Positions 39,401 to 49,395 of a stretch of DNA of 64,000 nt are shown one piece after another; position 1 is the stretch's first letter; every line of letters begins with the position of its first letter. The notes under the pieces were generated by a model. That model was not told the origin of the DNA. It made no database searches and saw nothing but the letters and a program-made list of their open reading frames with translations. Location of the stretch: contig NZ_NXLQ01000011.1 in NCBI RefSeq assembly GCF_003364195.1, forward strand, positions 1 to 64,000. The letters run 5' to 3'. Position numbers and translations under genes: made by a program. This DNA comes from Helicobacter didelphidarum (GTDB lineage Bacteria; Campylobacterota; Campylobacteria; Campylobacterales; Helicobacteraceae).

Positions 39401-39892
39401 CTATGCTTGGAACATGGTAATTGCATTGCTCGCCATATTCTTTGCACTTTGAAATGCAGCTACATTTGCTTGGTAAGCTCTTGTGGCTTCTACTAAATCG
39501 GCCATTTCGACAACAGGATTAACATTTGGGTATGCAACATACCCCTGAGCATTTGCATCCGGATGAGTTGGATCGTATTTCATCAAAGGTTTATTGTCAT
39601 CTCTCACGATTTTGTCAATATATACCCCCATTATTGAAGGAACAGGCTTTTTACCATAATCACCCTCATCAATAGGATCTTTATACTCTATAAGGTTATT
39701 GTCTTTTGCAAGTTTTTTGTTTAACTCCTTATTAAAGTCAAATGCACGAAAGACAACTTCCTGTCGTCTATATGGACCACCTTCATCGGTTCTTGTTGTG
39801 TTTGCATTTGCGATATTTGCTGACACAACATTCACACGAACTCGTTGTGCTGATAAGCCATAACCGCTAATATCAAAAGTGCTTAAAAACAT
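39401..39892 (-). CDS. flgC: Flagellar basal-body rod protein FlgC
   Basis: FlgC is a proximal rod component. The N-terminal motif FDISGYGLSAQRVRVNVVSANIANANTTRTDEGGPYRRQ and the C-terminal motif NPVVEMADLVEATRAYQANVAAFQSAKNMASNAI are conserved in rod and hook proteins. The protein has 163 residues, normal for the family. A good ribosome site (AAGGAT) precedes it, and it follows flgB by 35 bases. Confidence 0.97.
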   Translation of the reverse strand: MFLSTFDISGYGLSAQRVRVNVVSANIANANTTRTDEGGPYRRQEVVFRAFDFNKELNKKLAKDNNLIEYKDPIDEGDYGKKPVPSIMGVYIDKIVRDDNKPLMKYDPTHPDANAQGYVAYPNVNPVVEMADLVEATRAYQANVAAFQSAKNMASNAITMFQA

Positions 39893-39927
39893 TTTGTATC
39901 CTTATGTAAATATTTTAAATATTGCTA

Positions 39928-40386
39928 TTATAAGTTTTTACCAGAATCTAAAGCATAGGCAAAAATACCCTTGTGCTTTTTCAAAGCAGATGTAAGAGCT
40001 TGATACATAACCGAATTCTTACCCATTTCACTTGTTTCTACATCCAAATCTACGCTGTTTCCATCATTCCTAGCTAGATGTCCATCTCTAAAGAACAATG
40101 ATCCTGTAAGCCTATCTGGTTGTAGTCCGGGTAAATGTTGTGGCAATACCTGTGCTAATTTTAATACTTTGCTTTTTGACTTACCATCGAAAACTTGAGC
40201 GGTTTTTTCAGCAAGCATATCTTCAAAATGAACATCTTTAGGGCGATAAGATGGTGTATCCACATTCGCCATATTACTTGCGATAATGTCCTGTCGCAAG
40301 GAACGATAATCTAAAGCACTATAAACAAGATTATAGGCTTTTGAGGTTTCAAACGAAGTTCCCAATGTCTTTGAAAGATTTTCCAT
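39928..40386 (-). CDS. flgB: Flagellar basal-body rod protein FlgB
   Basis: FlgB is the rod component next to FliE. ATG 40386 (MENLSKTLG) has GGGAG six bases upstream; a longer start would lie over the promoter region. The 152 residues contain the rod motif YRSLRQDIIASNMANVDTPSYRPKDVHFEDML, typical of FlgB. The C-terminus is LTSALKKHKGIFAYAL. It is the first gene of the flgB-flgC-fliE-ftsI operon, controlled by the sigma54 promoter at 40427-40445. A division enzyme is thus carried on a flagellar transcript. Confidence 0.96.
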   Translation of the reverse strand: MENLSKTLGTSFETSKAYNLVYSALDYRSLRQDIIASNMANVDTPSYRPKDVHFEDMLAEKTAQVFDGKSKSKVLKLAQVLPQHLPGLQPDRLTGSLFFRDGHLARNDGNSVDLDVETSEMGKNSVMYQALTSALKKHKGIFAYALDSGKNL

Positions 40387-40426
40387 AGTATTCTCCCTAA
40401 TATCCATAGATTTTACATACAAAAGT

Positions 40427-40445
40427 TAAGCAAAATCGATTCCAA
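40427..40445 (-). promoter_or_regulatory. Sigma54 promoter of the flgB-flgC-fliE-ftsI operon
   Basis: On the minus strand TTTGGAATCGATTTTGCTTA contains GG-N10-GC, 44-56 bases upstream of the flgB start. It is nearly identical to the flgE and flaB sites. Confidence 0.85.
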
Positions 40446-40624
40446 AGTCATGCTTACAATGAAAAACATTTTAATTATACATACATTTTGTAAATATAGC
40501 AACTTTTTATTGATATATAATGCCGAATTCTCAGATGGGCAATAATCCCACTTTTATTTGGGATATCTTTTAAAATTTCTTTCTTGTTTCAAGAAAGCTC
40601 GTGTTTGAATCAAAAAACATTTTG

Positions 40625-41425
40625 TTATGGTTGTGGATAATTTATGTATTGTGTTTGGTTGTTTGGAGGAAATGTATAATTTGTATAGAGTGAATTATGT
40701 TGTGGTCTCTCTTTGAGATATGTCTGCTCTTCGATATTTGCAATTAGCCCAAAAAGTGTACGCATAACTTCCAAATTATGCTGAAATATTTGTCCATTAA
40801 TGGAAATATAGCTTATTGGACTATCAAATTCCCCGAGTTCAATTGTCATAATTGGCATTTGTGTTTGTGAAACTCTATAATAAATTATTGCATGAATATT
40901 CATTGGTGCATTAAAATTTCGTGGCATTAATCGCACTTCTTTAAGTGGGGTAAGGACACCCCAATATTGGTAGGGCTGCAATACAAAAAAGCTCAAACCA
41001 ATATCATTGCGATAACAACCATCCAAGAGTTCTTCTTGTGTTGCATAAGAATACACAACAGTGCCTGTTATAGCACAAACTTCCATAAGCACGGGTGTAT
41101 TTGGTAAAAATGGATTTGGAGTTTCTTTAAGATTTGGATTAGGATAATATTCCCACGCATCTGGTAATTCTACCCCATAAACTTGTGGCAATGGCGGTGG
41201 CTCAAACATCATTTGTGTCGAAAGTGTAAAGTCCGGGTTGTAGGGCTTTCCCGCATATAAAACATAAGGGAAAAATAAAGTAAAAAATAGGAGTATATAT
41301 TTTGCTAACTGGTTTTGTGTAAGATGTGTTAATTGAGGATAAAATAGAATCTTTTTGCTTAAACTCCCCGAAGAGATTCTCTTATATAAAATCCCATATT
41401 TATTGTTTTTATAGAGTTGCTTCAT
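40625..41425 (-). CDS. Hypothetical exported protein, 266 aa
   Basis: I do not recognise this protein. AAGAGG precedes the ATG. A hydrophobic segment YILLFFTLFFPYVLYAG at residues about 43-59 looks like a signal peptide or anchor, after an unusually long, basic N-terminal part of about 42 residues. An internal start closer to the hydrophobic region is possible. The remainder is rich in Pro, Tyr and Asn (PPPLPQVYGVELPDAWEYYPNPNL) with two cysteines (EVCAITGT, DGCYRND) that may pair. It ends in a Tyr/Asn/Pro-rich tail. It lies between the flgB promoter region and flaA but shows no flagellar motif. Confidence 0.6.
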   Translation of the reverse strand: MKQLYKNNKYGILYKRISSGSLSKKILFYPQLTHLTQNQLAKYILLFFTLFFPYVLYAGKPYNPDFTLSTQMMFEPPPLPQVYGVELPDAWEYYPNPNLKETPNPFLPNTPVLMEVCAITGTVVYSYATQEELLDGCYRNDIGLSFFVLQPYQYWGVLTPLKEVRLMPRNFNAPMNIHAIIYYRVSQTQMPIMTIELGEFDSPISYISINGQIFQHNLEVMRTLFGLIANIEEQTYLKERPQHNSLYTNYTFPPNNQTQYINYPQP

Positions 41426-42061
41426 CTTTAACCTCTTAGAATATAACTAGCATTCTTTACTTTGTAATTAGTCTTATTATGTTTAGAATAATAATCGGCG
41501 AAATTGATAAGAAGTTTAAATTCTTAATAAATTATTCTACAATATGAATTTGCGAATAAGAAACTTATCTTTTTGTTTTAAAAAGTCTTAAATGTGTGGT
41601 AAATAGAGAATCGTAGCATGATTAATAAATTTAGATAGCATATCGATATACAAACGAAAAATATTTCTATATGTATGTAATGTTATTAATAAACTTGAAC
41701 ATTAAGAAATTTTATATTATTCAAAGTGTTTAAGGTTATTTAAGATCAATTAATAGCTTTAACAATTTAATATGAAATTGTTTTACAGGTATCACAACAT
41801 TTTGCATCTAAACATAAACCATATAAAGTCAACAAATAGTCTTTTCTTGCATCTGTGGAATTCAGTCCCCATTATATTATCCCAATATCCCAACCTATGT
41901 CTTGTTATTATGTTGGAAGATATTAAGACATGGATTTTTAAGCCCCTATTCAAAAAAATGTGAAAAAATAAAAAATTTTTAAAGCATTCAAATAAAATTG
42001 CCGATTTAGTTTTCAACAAGACAAGAAAACTTAGAGACAACAAAATTTAAAGGAGCGTAAG
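41426..42061. other. Divergent intergenic region, 636 bp, upstream of flaA
   Basis: AT-rich. The only well-supported element is the flaA sigma28 promoter at 41980-42007. Short open frames here have no ribosome site or recognisable content. Confidence 0.5.
41980..42007 (+). promoter_or_regulatory. Sigma28 (FliA) promoter of flaA
   Basis: TAAAG, 15 further bases and then GCCGATTT form a classical sigma28 -35/-10 pair about 55 bases before the flaA start. FliA-driven flaA is established in Helicobacter. Confidence 0.88.
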
Positions 42062-43612
42062 ATGGCTTTCCAAGCAAATACTAACATAAATGCGTTAAAT
42101 GCACATGTGAATTCAGTTGTTACCCAAAGAGGTCTTAAAGATTCTTTGGAAAAGTTAAGTTCAGGTTTGAGAATCAACAAAGCAGCAGATGATGCTTCAG
42201 GTATGATTATCGCAGATAGTTTGAGAAGTCAAGCAAGTGCGTTGGGTCAAGCTATTAGCAACACAAATGATGCTATGGGGATTATTCAAATTGCTGATAA
42301 AGCAATGGATGAACAACTTAAAATTCTTGATACGGTAAAAGTTAAGGCGGTTCAAGCAGCTCAAGATGGGCAGACTTCAGAATCAAGAAGAGCTATTCAA
42401 TCAGACATTACAAGACTTATTCAAGGTCTTGATATGATTGGTAACACAACTTCATTCAATGGTCAAAAGTTGCTTTCAGGTGCATTTACAAACAAAGAGT
42501 TCCAAGTTGGTGCGTATTCAAATGAATCTATTAAAGCTTCAATTGGTTCTACTACAAGCGATAAAATCGGACAGGTTCGCATTGCAACAGGTGGTATGAT
42601 TACAGCGGCAAATACAGTGGCAATAACATTTAAAAATGTTGATGGTATTAATGATGTTCATTTACAATCTGTAAAAATTTCTACAACAGTAGGAACAGGC
42701 CTTGGCGTTTTAGCTGAAGTTATCAACAAGAGTTCAGATAAAACAGGTATTCGTGCGGTAGCAAATGTTATCTCAACTTCTGATAAGGCTATCAAGTCTG
42801 GTTCAATGGCAAATGTTGTTATCAATGGTTTAACATTGGGTGATATTAATGACGTTAAAGCTGGTGATTCTGATGGGCGTTTAGTGCAAGCTTTCAATGC
42901 TGTTACAAATCAAACAGGTGTTGAAGCTTATACTGATGAAAGAGGGAGATTAAACCTAAGAAGCGTGGATGGTCGTGGTATCAAAATTTCTGCTGGTAAA
43001 AATGAAAAAGGTCAAAATGGCAAAGTGCCTGCAGTCGCAGTAGAATCAATGAATGGTGGTCAAAAGCTAGAAGGTAAAGGTTCTGAAAACTATGGACGTT
43101 TATCACTCAATAGATTAGATGCACGCGATATTGTAGTAATGTCTGGAGCAAACGCAAAAGGGCTTTATAAAGAATTAGGTTTCACAAATGACAAAGTTGC
43201 AAAAACAGTTGTGAATTTGCGTGATACTATGGGAGCATTCAATAAGGATGTAAAATCTGCTTCTGGTGCAAACTTTAATGCAGTTGTGGCAAGTGGTGGA
43301 GCGGATTTGGGTGCGGGTGTTATGACACTAAGAGGTGCTATGGTAGTTATGGATATTGCTGAATCTGCAACAAAGATTCTTGATAGAATTCGTGCAGACT
43401 TAGGTTCTGTTCAAGGACAAATGATTTCAACTGTAAATAACATTTCTGTAACTCAAGTCAATGTGAAAGCAGCTGAATCTCAAATTCGTGAAGTGGATTT
43501 TGCTCAAGAATCAGCAAACTTTAACAAGCTTAACATCTTGGCACAATCTGGTAGCTTTGCTATGAGTCAAGCAAATGCTGTGCAACAACATATCATTAGA
43601 TTGCTTCAATAG
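42062..43612 (+). CDS. flaA: Flagellin A (major flagellin)
   Basis: FlaA forms the bulk of the filament. The 516 residues begin [20 protein letters not shown], the FlaA-type start (FlaB starts [12 protein letters not shown]). [13 protein letters not shown] and the C-terminal [32 protein letters not shown] are the conserved D0/D1 helices. [25 protein letters not shown] is a typical FlaA internal segment. The sigma28 promoter upstream and good AAAGGAG before ATG suggest strong late expression. It is a single gene. Confidence 0.97.
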   Translation: MAFQANTNINALNAHVNSVVTQRGLKDSLEKLSSGLRINKAADDASGMIIADSLRSQASALGQAISNTNDAMGIIQIADKAMDEQLKILDTVKVKAVQAAQDGQTSESRRAIQSDITRLIQGLDMIGNTTSFNGQKLLSGAFTNKEFQVGAYSNESIKASIGSTTSDKIGQVRIATGGMITAANTVAITFKNVDGINDVHLQSVKISTTVGTGLGVLAEVINKSSDKTGIRAVANVISTSDKAIKSGSMANVVINGLTLGDINDVKAGDSDGRLVQAFNAVTNQTGVEAYTDERGRLNLRSVDGRGIKISAGKNEKGQNGKVPAVAVESMNGGQKLEGKGSENYGRLSLNRLDARDIVVMSGANAKGLYKELGFTNDKVAKTVVNLRDTMGAFNKDVKSASGANFNAVVASGGADLGAGVMTLRGAMVVMDIAESATKILDRIRADLGSVQGQMISTVNNISVTQVNVKAAESQIREVDFAQESANFNKLNILAQSGSFAMSQANAVQQHIIRLLQ

Positions 43613-43968
43613 TTTATAGTCTATCTTTCACCGATATGGGTGATGTTACTTTAGGTTTGCCTCTTACTTCCTTAATATTTTCTCTCTTTATAAATTGAGA
43701 GAGAAACAAATATCTAGAGTGCAACTTTCCCATATTTTTGTTATGTTTTAACCCCCACCATTCTTCATAGAATCCTTTTTCAAAAATATTGTATTCAAAC
43801 ACAAACAACCATCTTTTGACAAAATTTTTCAGATTTCATAATAATCAAATAATTCTTTTTTTGCTCTATAACACCGAAATAATATTTCTCTATTTCATTT
43901 CCTTAAGAGCAATATTTTTTTATGCTATAATGCCTTGTTTTTCATATTTTTATTTATAAAGGAACAAC
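43613..43968. other. Intergenic, 356 bp, flaA downstream and trpB upstream
   Basis: TTTCTCTCT at 43679-43687 and AGAGAGAAA at 43698-43706 form a 9-bp hairpin with a 10-base loop, a possible flaA terminator, although no T tract follows. The trpB promoter TGCTATAAT is at 43923-43931. Confidence 0.5.
43926..43931 (+). promoter_or_regulatory. Extended -10 box of trpB
   Basis: TATAAT with TGC before it lies 38 bases upstream of the trpB ATG. Confidence 0.65.
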
Positions 43969-45180
43969 ATGAATACAAATAAGCTCCCATATCTTAAAGA
44001 GTTTCCAAACTCTCAAGGATATTTTGGTAAATTTGGCGGTAGTTTTGTGCCTGAAGAGATTGCGAAACAAATGCAAGAAATTAATGAAGCATATAATCTT
44101 ATTGCACAAAATAGCGATTTCATTGCAGAGTTACGGAAAATTCGTAAGCATTTTCAAGGACGTCCAACACCAATTTATTTTGCACATAATCTTACACAAA
44201 AATATAAGGGGGCTGGAATCTATCTTAAACGCGAGGATTTAAATCATACTGGAGCTCATAAACTTAATCATTGTATGGGGGAAGGTTTACTTGCTAAATT
44301 TATGGGAAAGAAAAAGCTTATTGCTGAAACAGGTGCGGGACAGCATGGAGTTGCATTGGCAACAGCCGCAGCATATTTTGGTTTAGAGTGTGAGATTCAC
44401 ATGGGTGAAGTCGATATTGCAAAAGAGCATCCAAATGTTGTGCGGATGAAACTTTTAGGGGCAAAAGTTATCCCAGTAAGTTTTGGAGCAAAGACACTAA
44501 AAGAGGCGGTAGATTCTGCTTTTGAGGCTTACCTTAAAGATCCAATAAATTCTATGTATGCTATTGGCAGTGTTGTTGGACCTCATCCGTTTCCAAAAAT
44601 GGTGCGTGACTTTCAGGCAATTGTGGGAATAGAATCTCACGAACAATTTTTAGAAATGACAGGAGAGCTTCCCGATATTGTGTGTGCATGTGTAGGTGGC
44701 GGGAGTAATGCGATGGGAATCTTTAGTGGTTTTATTGATGATTGTGTTAAGCTTGTTGGTGTTGAACCTCTCGGAAGAGGTAGTAAGCTTGGCGAACATG
44801 CAGCAAGTCTTACCTATGGAAGTGAGGGCATTATACATGGTTTTAACTCAATAATGTTAAAAGATTCTAAAGGAGAGCCAGCTAGTGTGCATAGTGTTGC
44901 AAGTGGACTTGATTATCCAAGTGTGGGTCCTGAACATGCATTTTTACATTCTATCTCTCGCACAGATGTTACTACAATTAGCGATAAAGAAGCGATTCGT
45001 GCCTTTTTTGAGCTTAGTCGTATTGAGGGAATTATTCCAGCTATTGAATCAAGTCATGCACTTGCTTATGCACTAAAAATCGCTCCGGATTTAAAAGGCA
45101 AAAAAATTCTAGTGAATCTTAGTGGGAGGGGTGACAAAGATATTGATTTTGTGGTAGAAAATTATGGCTATGGGGAATAA
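43969..45180 (+). CDS. trpB: Tryptophan synthase beta chain (orphan)
   Basis: TrpB joins indole and serine to give tryptophan using PLP. The 403 residues show the PLP lysine in [20 protein letters not shown] (about residue 94), [17 protein letters not shown] and the phosphate loop [22 protein letters not shown] precedes the ATG. No trpA or other trp gene is beside it; it has its own promoter. A lone TrpB of the classical type can act as an indole salvage enzyme, useful in the gut where indole is abundant. Whether trpA exists elsewhere in the genome cannot be seen. Confidence 0.96.
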   Translation: MNTNKLPYLKEFPNSQGYFGKFGGSFVPEEIAKQMQEINEAYNLIAQNSDFIAELRKIRKHFQGRPTPIYFAHNLTQKYKGAGIYLKREDLNHTGAHKLNHCMGEGLLAKFMGKKKLIAETGAGQHGVALATAAAYFGLECEIHMGEVDIAKEHPNVVRMKLLGAKVIPVSFGAKTLKEAVDSAFEAYLKDPINSMYAIGSVVGPHPFPKMVRDFQAIVGIESHEQFLEMTGELPDIVCACVGGGSNAMGIFSGFIDDCVKLVGVEPLGRGSKLGEHAASLTYGSEGIIHGFNSIMLKDSKGEPASVHSVASGLDYPSVGPEHAFLHSISRTDVTTISDKEAIRAFFELSRIEGIIPAIESSHALAYALKIAPDLKGKKILVNLSGRGDKDIDFVVENYGYGE

Positions 45181-45488
45181 TACTTTGTGATATTTGTAGG
45201 GTTATATTAAGCAAAGAATATGGTAATGAGCTTTGTTGGGCTTAAGATGTCTAGTATTTAATTTATTATACAAAAAAGCTTTCTATTTCTTTATATGATT
45301 TTATTGTTCAAAGATATTTTATTGAGCAGAAATTTACCATTTTTGTCAATAGCTTAGCTATAAAATTTGTATTAAAAATAAAGCACAAATATATAATCCT
45401 ATAATATGATATAATTATCTTCACAAAATAATATGGAATTTTGGGTAAAGATTATTGCTATTGCTTAGCTATTTTGATTAGGACGACA
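45181..45488. other. Intergenic, 308 bp
   Basis: AT-rich spacer. TATAAT-like sequences near 45409-45414 may be the promoter of the acyltransferase gene. Nothing else is seen. Confidence 0.4.
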
Positions 45489-46148
45489 ATGGGTTCAGTG
45501 TTTGATAAATTTTTAGATAGGAACAAACAAAAAGAGATTAGAATCAAGTATGGAGATAATGTCATGCATATTATTGCAGCTTTAGCATATTATACTTGTT
45601 GTAACAAATTTCATATTTCAGAACACGCGAAACAAAATCCATTTATCGCGTGCCTATGGCATGGAAATTTTCTTATGATGCCCTATTTATATCGTAAAAT
45701 AAGAAATATTCCTAATATGAGCCTTGTAACTTCAGCACATGAAGATGGAATTATTGTAGAAAGGTATTTCGCAAAATTTGGTTTAACAAGTATTCGTGGA
45801 AGCACAGGCATACATAAAGGTGGAGCGAAAGCACTTATTCAAGCAATTAGAGAGCTTAGGATGGGAAAAGACATTGCTGTAACTCCAGATGGACCAAAAG
45901 GACCATATAAAAGCATCGCAAGTGGAATCTTGTCTATGGCAATGAAAAGTGGTGTGGCAATTTGTGGGTGTCGAGTTAAGCCAAAAGATTTTTGGGAACT
46001 GAAAACATGGGATAGATTCTGTATTCCTAAACCCTTTAGTCGTATTGATTATTATATCGCAGAACCTTTGATATTATCGCAAAATATGGAAATTGAGGAA
46101 GCTAGAGAGAAGCTCATGCGATATATGCAAGAAATTGATTCATTATAA
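45489..46148 (+). CDS. Lysophospholipid acyltransferase-family protein (DUF374-like)
   Basis: ATG 45489 follows TAGGACG. The protein has 219 residues. The acyltransferase H-x4-D type motif is present in an altered form: CLWHGNFLMMPY at about residues 56-67 and TSAHEDGIIVERYF at 77-90. GSTGIHKGGAKALIQAIRELRMGKDIAVTPDGPKGPYKSIASGIL is the long conserved block of the DUF374 branch, with P-D-G-P-K-G-P as its hallmark. The branch is thought to transfer acyl chains to lipids, possibly lipid A or Kdo-linked substrates. No transmembrane helix is clear. It is convergent with a glycosyltransferase gene, with a hairpin between. Confidence 0.9.
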   Translation: MGSVFDKFLDRNKQKEIRIKYGDNVMHIIAALAYYTCCNKFHISEHAKQNPFIACLWHGNFLMMPYLYRKIRNIPNMSLVTSAHEDGIIVERYFAKFGLTSIRGSTGIHKGGAKALIQAIRELRMGKDIAVTPDGPKGPYKSIASGILSMAMKSGVAICGCRVKPKDFWELKTWDRFCIPKPFSRIDYYIAEPLILSQNMEIEEAREKLMRYMQEIDSL

Positions 46149-46160
46149 TATAGCATAATA

Positions 46161-46187
46161 AGAGCATTAATTTTTTATTAATGCTTT
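46161..46187. terminator. Bidirectional hairpin terminator between convergent genes
   Basis: AGCATTAAT and ATTAATGCT are perfectly paired across a 5-T loop, with a T-rich continuation (TTTC). It lies 15 bases after the acyltransferase stop. It would serve both the acyltransferase and the GT25 gene that ends 50 bases further on. Confidence 0.65.
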
Positions 46188-46239
46188 CACAAGATTTAAT
46201 CAGATTGTTTTTGTATGTAGAGATACTGCATACAAAATC

Positions 46240-47025
46240 TTATGGCATTTTTGGGGGAGTATAAAAAAGTTTAAAAATTGCTCGTTGCATTTGAACATAA
46301 AAGCGATAAAATGGTCTTGCAATTTTATATTTTAGGGTGATGTAAGAGTTGTTGCCAGTGTTGAGTGTTGTAAGTCTTTCGCTTGTTATTGTTGAGCTAC
46401 TCGCAGTAGAATCTTCCCCTATACAAAATGGGCAATAAATTATGTTATCTACCTTATGTCTCGCAACAAACTCCATTTGAATATCCACAGGACTATCCCA
46501 TTTTTGTGCTAAGAATTTACTTGCTGTGTGTGGAGTAATGTAATATCCTTGTATGCCATTTGTGTTTTTTAGTGTCCAATAAAAATGTGTATTTCTGATT
46601 TGATAGGTATATTTTGCACGTCTCTTGTCTAAATAATATAGTCGCACAAATCCAATTTTAGATTCTCTTATTTCATCAAGTACACTAAAAAAATTATCCT
46701 CAAAATAAATGTCATCTTCTAGCACGATGATTGGTTCATTTAACTTCACACATTCTTCCCAAAGTCTAAAGTGTGAGGCATAACAGGCAATTTCGCTATT
46801 AGCAAGAATCCTGCCGTGCAATAAGTAGCAAAGCATTGGTTTAAAATGTTTTTTATACTTTTCTAATTCTTCATTTTTAGAATCTGTGGCTTTAAAGAAT
46901 ATAAATTCATAATTTTTAGATTGCTGACATTGACTGAGGGGGGGGGGGGTAAGTTTTTGTATTTTTTCTTGCATACGACGCCTTCTGTCACGCGATCGCT
47001 CTAGATTAATAATAAAAATTTTCAT
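46240..47025 (-). CDS. Glycosyltransferase family 25 protein, phase-variable
   Basis: The 261-residue protein has the GT25 start MKIFIINLERSRDRRRRMQ and the hallmark NEPIIVLEDDIYFEDNF (about residues 95-111), with the acidic pair for metal and nucleotide-sugar binding. GYYITPHTASKFLA is another family block. GT25 enzymes such as LgtB, LgtE and Helicobacter LPS galactosyltransferases add galactose or related sugars. A run of 12 C in the coding strand (12 G at 46938-46949 on plus) near codon 27 encodes TPPPL and is in frame (on). The C-terminus is basic and aromatic (ARPFYRFYVQMQRAIFKLFY), suiting membrane contact. Confidence 0.9.
   Translation of the reverse strand: MKIFIINLERSRDRRRRMQEKIQKLTPPPLSQCQQSKNYEFIFFKATDSKNEELEKYKKHFKPMLCYLLHGRILANSEIACYASHFRLWEECVKLNEPIIVLEDDIYFEDNFFSVLDEIRESKIGFVRLYYLDKRRAKYTYQIRNTHFYWTLKNTNGIQGYYITPHTASKFLAQKWDSPVDIQMEFVARHKVDNIIYCPFCIGEDSTASSSTITSERLTTLNTGNNSYITLKYKIARPFYRFYVQMQRAIFKLFYTPPKMP
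46938..46949. repeat. Homopolymer G12, phase-variation tract of the GT25 gene
   Basis: Twelve identical bases lie close to the start of the GT25 gene. A length change by one or two would terminate translation soon after residue 27. As sequenced it is in frame. Confidence 0.88.
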
Positions 47026-47088
47026 ATTTCTGCCTTAATATATTATGTAACAAGAAATTATAAATATAAGATTCTAAAGTCTTTATAT

Positions 47089-47634
47089 TTATAAAATCAC
47101 TTTGTTGATTTTTTCTAACCCCACTTTTTGTAATGAAAAAATAGCACTTATATACATAATGAGTGATGGAAAAATCATAAATCCAACAACAAATGCAACA
47201 ATAACGCGTTTCTCGATAAAATTGCTGTATTTTAGAAGTATAATTCCAAGAATGATGCACACCACTAAAGTATAGAAGCTACGAATAAATAAAATCTGCC
47301 CACTTATACGTGTAAAAATCTGTAAATAGCGAAAGAGGAGAAAAAAGAAAAAAAATACTATAAATAAAATTAGTAGTGTATTTTGACTACTTTTTGGAAT
47401 CATATAAAGTAATATACAAATGCAAGTCATTGTAGCGTAATATCCAGACAAAAAACTCTTTGTTTTTCTGTCAAGTAAAAATAATCCAGCAAGAAAAATA
47501 AATTGACCAACCAATGATAAAAAGAAAAATGCTCTCCCCACAGAATGACCAGCAAAAACCAATTCAATACTTGAGGCAACAATAGACCATATAGTGCCAA
47601 TGAGTAATATCATCTTGATTGTCGGAAAAGACAT
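47089..47634 (-). CDS. Hypothetical multi-pass membrane protein
   Basis: I do not recognise this family. ATG 47634 has GGAG nine bases upstream; a TTG at 47649 is an alternative start but overlaps that ribosome site. The protein has about 181 residues and five or six hydrophobic helices, including MILLIGTIWSIVASSIELVFA, TLLILFIVFFFFFLLFRYLQI and VIVAFVVGFMIFPSLIMYISAIF. There are no obvious catalytic residues. It lies between GT25 and clpP on the minus strand, 48 bases after clpP, so it may be read through from clpP. Confidence 0.6.
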   Translation of the reverse strand: MSFPTIKMILLIGTIWSIVASSIELVFAGHSVGRAFFFLSLVGQFIFLAGLFLLDRKTKSFLSGYYATMTCICILLYMIPKSSQNTLLILFIVFFFFFLLFRYLQIFTRISGQILFIRSFYTLVVCIILGIILLKYSNFIEKRVIVAFVVGFMIFPSLIMYISAIFSLQKVGLEKINKVIL

Positions 47635-47697
47635 GTAGCTTTGCTCCAAAAATTATCACAATTTATAATTTAAAGTATTTCTAAACTTTTGCAGGAT

Positions 47698-48303
47698 TTA
47701 GCTCTTGGTGTGTGTTGTCTCTATGGACCTTATCATAACACTATCAATAAGTCCATAATTTTTTGCCTCATCTGCACTCATATAAAAATCTCGCTCACAA
47801 TCTTGTATAATTTTTTTCATATTTTGTCCAGTGTTTTTTGCTAAAATTTCATTTATGATATTTTTTAATCGTAAAATTTCTTTTGCCTGAATCTCAATAT
47901 CGGTTGCTTGTCCTCTCGCACCGCCTAAAGGCTGGTGAATCATAATCCGAGAATTTGGTAAGGCATACCTTTTTCCTTTTGTGCCACAACTTAACAAAAA
48001 AGCCCCCATTGAAGCTGCTTGTCCTACACAAATCGTGCAAATATCAGGCTTAATATAATTCATGGTATCATAGATACTAAAACCACTCGTAACACTTCCA
48101 CCTGGAGAATTAATGTATAAAAATACATCTTTTTGTGGGTCCTCTGCTTCAAGAAATAGTAATTGTGCAACAATTGAACTTGATACAGAATCATCAATTT
48201 CTCCGCTTAGCATAATAATTCTATCTTTTAAAAGCCGCGAATAAATGTCATAACTCCGCTCACCACGACCTGTTTTCTCGATGACATAGGGAATATAATT
48301 CAT
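47698..48303 (-). CDS. clpP: ATP-dependent Clp protease proteolytic subunit
   Basis: ClpP forms the proteolytic barrel used with ClpA/ClpX. The 201 residues carry [19 protein letters not shown], the catalytic Ser in [14 protein letters not shown], the His in [19 protein letters not shown] and the Asp in [18 protein letters not shown]. The N-terminus has the short propeptide-like [35 protein letters not shown] precedes the ATG. The following spacer with the unknown membrane gene suggests a possible shared transcript. Confidence 0.97.
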   Translation of the reverse strand: MNYIPYVIEKTGRGERSYDIYSRLLKDRIIMLSGEIDDSVSSSIVAQLLFLEAEDPQKDVFLYINSPGGSVTSGFSIYDTMNYIKPDICTICVGQAASMGAFLLSCGTKGKRYALPNSRIMIHQPLGGARGQATDIEIQAKEILRLKNIINEILAKNTGQNMKKIIQDCERDFYMSADEAKNYGLIDSVMIRSIETTHTKS

Positions 48304-48453
48304 TTTTTACCTTTCAGTTAAAATACCATAATGAATGATTATATCAAAAACTCATTAAGATTTTATTGCAAAGTTAGTGAATTATATGCAAACAAATAAC
48401 TTTCACTAAAATTGGAGTTATAGAAAATATTGCAATTAATATTTTACAAGAAT

Positions 48454-48894
48454 TTATGCTTGCACTCTCAAAAGTTGACTCTGTTCTACACGACTTTTGT
48501 AATCCGCTTTTTCTCGCGGAATGAGCTTATCTGCCATAGAAGTATAAAATTCACTTACAGCAAATACGATACGTGCATAATGTGTGTTAGATGATTTTAA
48601 TTCTTCAAGCATAGAACGCATATCTCCCAAAAGCACATTTGCTTTTTCATCAAGGATTTCTGCTAATTTTAAATGAGGGTGTTTTTGTGTTAGACTAAGA
48701 ATCTCTTGGTCAATCATACCTTTTGCAAGTTCAAATTCTTTAATGGCAGAAGTTTTTAATATACTGCGATGAAATACTGCTTCATGTTTTGCTTGTTTTA
48801 TATCCTCTATATCGTCTTTAGTAAAGGTAATTAATGATTGCAGTTTGTTTATGGCATCTTGTAGATAAGTATGCAGTAATTCTGTATTAATCAT
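48454..48894 (-). CDS. flgN: Flagellar export chaperone FlgN-like
   Basis: FlgN proteins keep the hook-filament junction proteins FlgK and FlgL unfolded for export. The 146 residues are entirely helical: TYLQDAINKLQSLITFTKDDIEDIKQAKHEAVFHRSILKTSAIKEFELAK, the typical FlgN start, then a long C-terminal helix. The sequence alone is weakly conserved, but the gene lies 202 bases downstream of flgM on the same strand, the usual flgM-flgN order. AGAGAGG precedes the ATG. The chaperone clients are not in the window. Confidence 0.75.
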   Translation of the reverse strand: MINTELLHTYLQDAINKLQSLITFTKDDIEDIKQAKHEAVFHRSILKTSAIKEFELAKGMIDQEILSLTQKHPHLKLAEILDEKANVLLGDMRSMLEELKSSNTHYARIVFAVSEFYTSMADKLIPREKADYKSRVEQSQLLRVQA

Positions 48895-49096
48895 GCTTAA
48901 ACCTCTCTATATTATGTTGTCACATAAAAATAGACAGATCAAGCATTTAGTCATTTTTTAAGAAAGTTCAAGTTATTTGACTTATGTTTTCTTTGCATTA
49001 TTCTAAGATTACACCATAATTATAGAATATTAAGCTAAAGTAACAAAAAAGTGCAACTATAAATCCTAAAGAAACAATAATGAAGTCTGTCTTTTG

Positions 49097-49333
49097 TTAA
49101 ACATTAAGCAAACTTTGTGCCATTTTATCAGAAGTAGCCATTAAATCAATTTTATATGTTCCACTTCTTATTTCTTCTTTAATCCTTGCAACTCTATCAG
49201 CATGTGATTTATCAGAAAACATATTGAATATATCTTTTTCTTGTAATCTTTTTTCATCGTTTCGATTTATATCATTTCTTTCTCTTGTTTGAGCTTGTTG
49301 TATAGAAGCTGTTACACTACTTGCAATTCTCAT
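49097..49333 (-). CDS. flgM: Anti-sigma28 factor FlgM
   Basis: FlgM holds the flagellar sigma factor FliA inactive until the hook is complete. The 78-residue length is short, as in Helicobacter and Campylobacter. The C-terminal block HADRVARIKEEIRSGTYKIDLMATSDKMAQSLL matches the sigma28-binding helices of FlgM. AAGGAG precedes the ATG. A sigma28 promoter directly upstream implies that FliA drives its own inhibitor, which caps expression of flaA, flaG and other late genes. Export of FlgM itself in Helicobacter is debated. Confidence 0.88.
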   Translation of the reverse strand: MRIASSVTASIQQAQTRERNDINRNDEKRLQEKDIFNMFSDKSHADRVARIKEEIRSGTYKIDLMATSDKMAQSLLNV

Positions 49334-49364
49334 AATGTCTCCTTACATTTTGATACCTTTAAAG

Positions 49365-49391
49365 AAATCGGCTATATTAGAAAATAATTTA
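49365..49391 (-). promoter_or_regulatory. Sigma28 promoter of flgM
   Basis: On the minus strand TAAA, 15 bases and GCCGATTT lie 32 bases upstream of the flgM start. This is the same -10 as in flaA. The motif starts just after the stop codon of the small membrane-protein gene. Confidence 0.78.
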
Positions 49392-49395
49392 GGAC

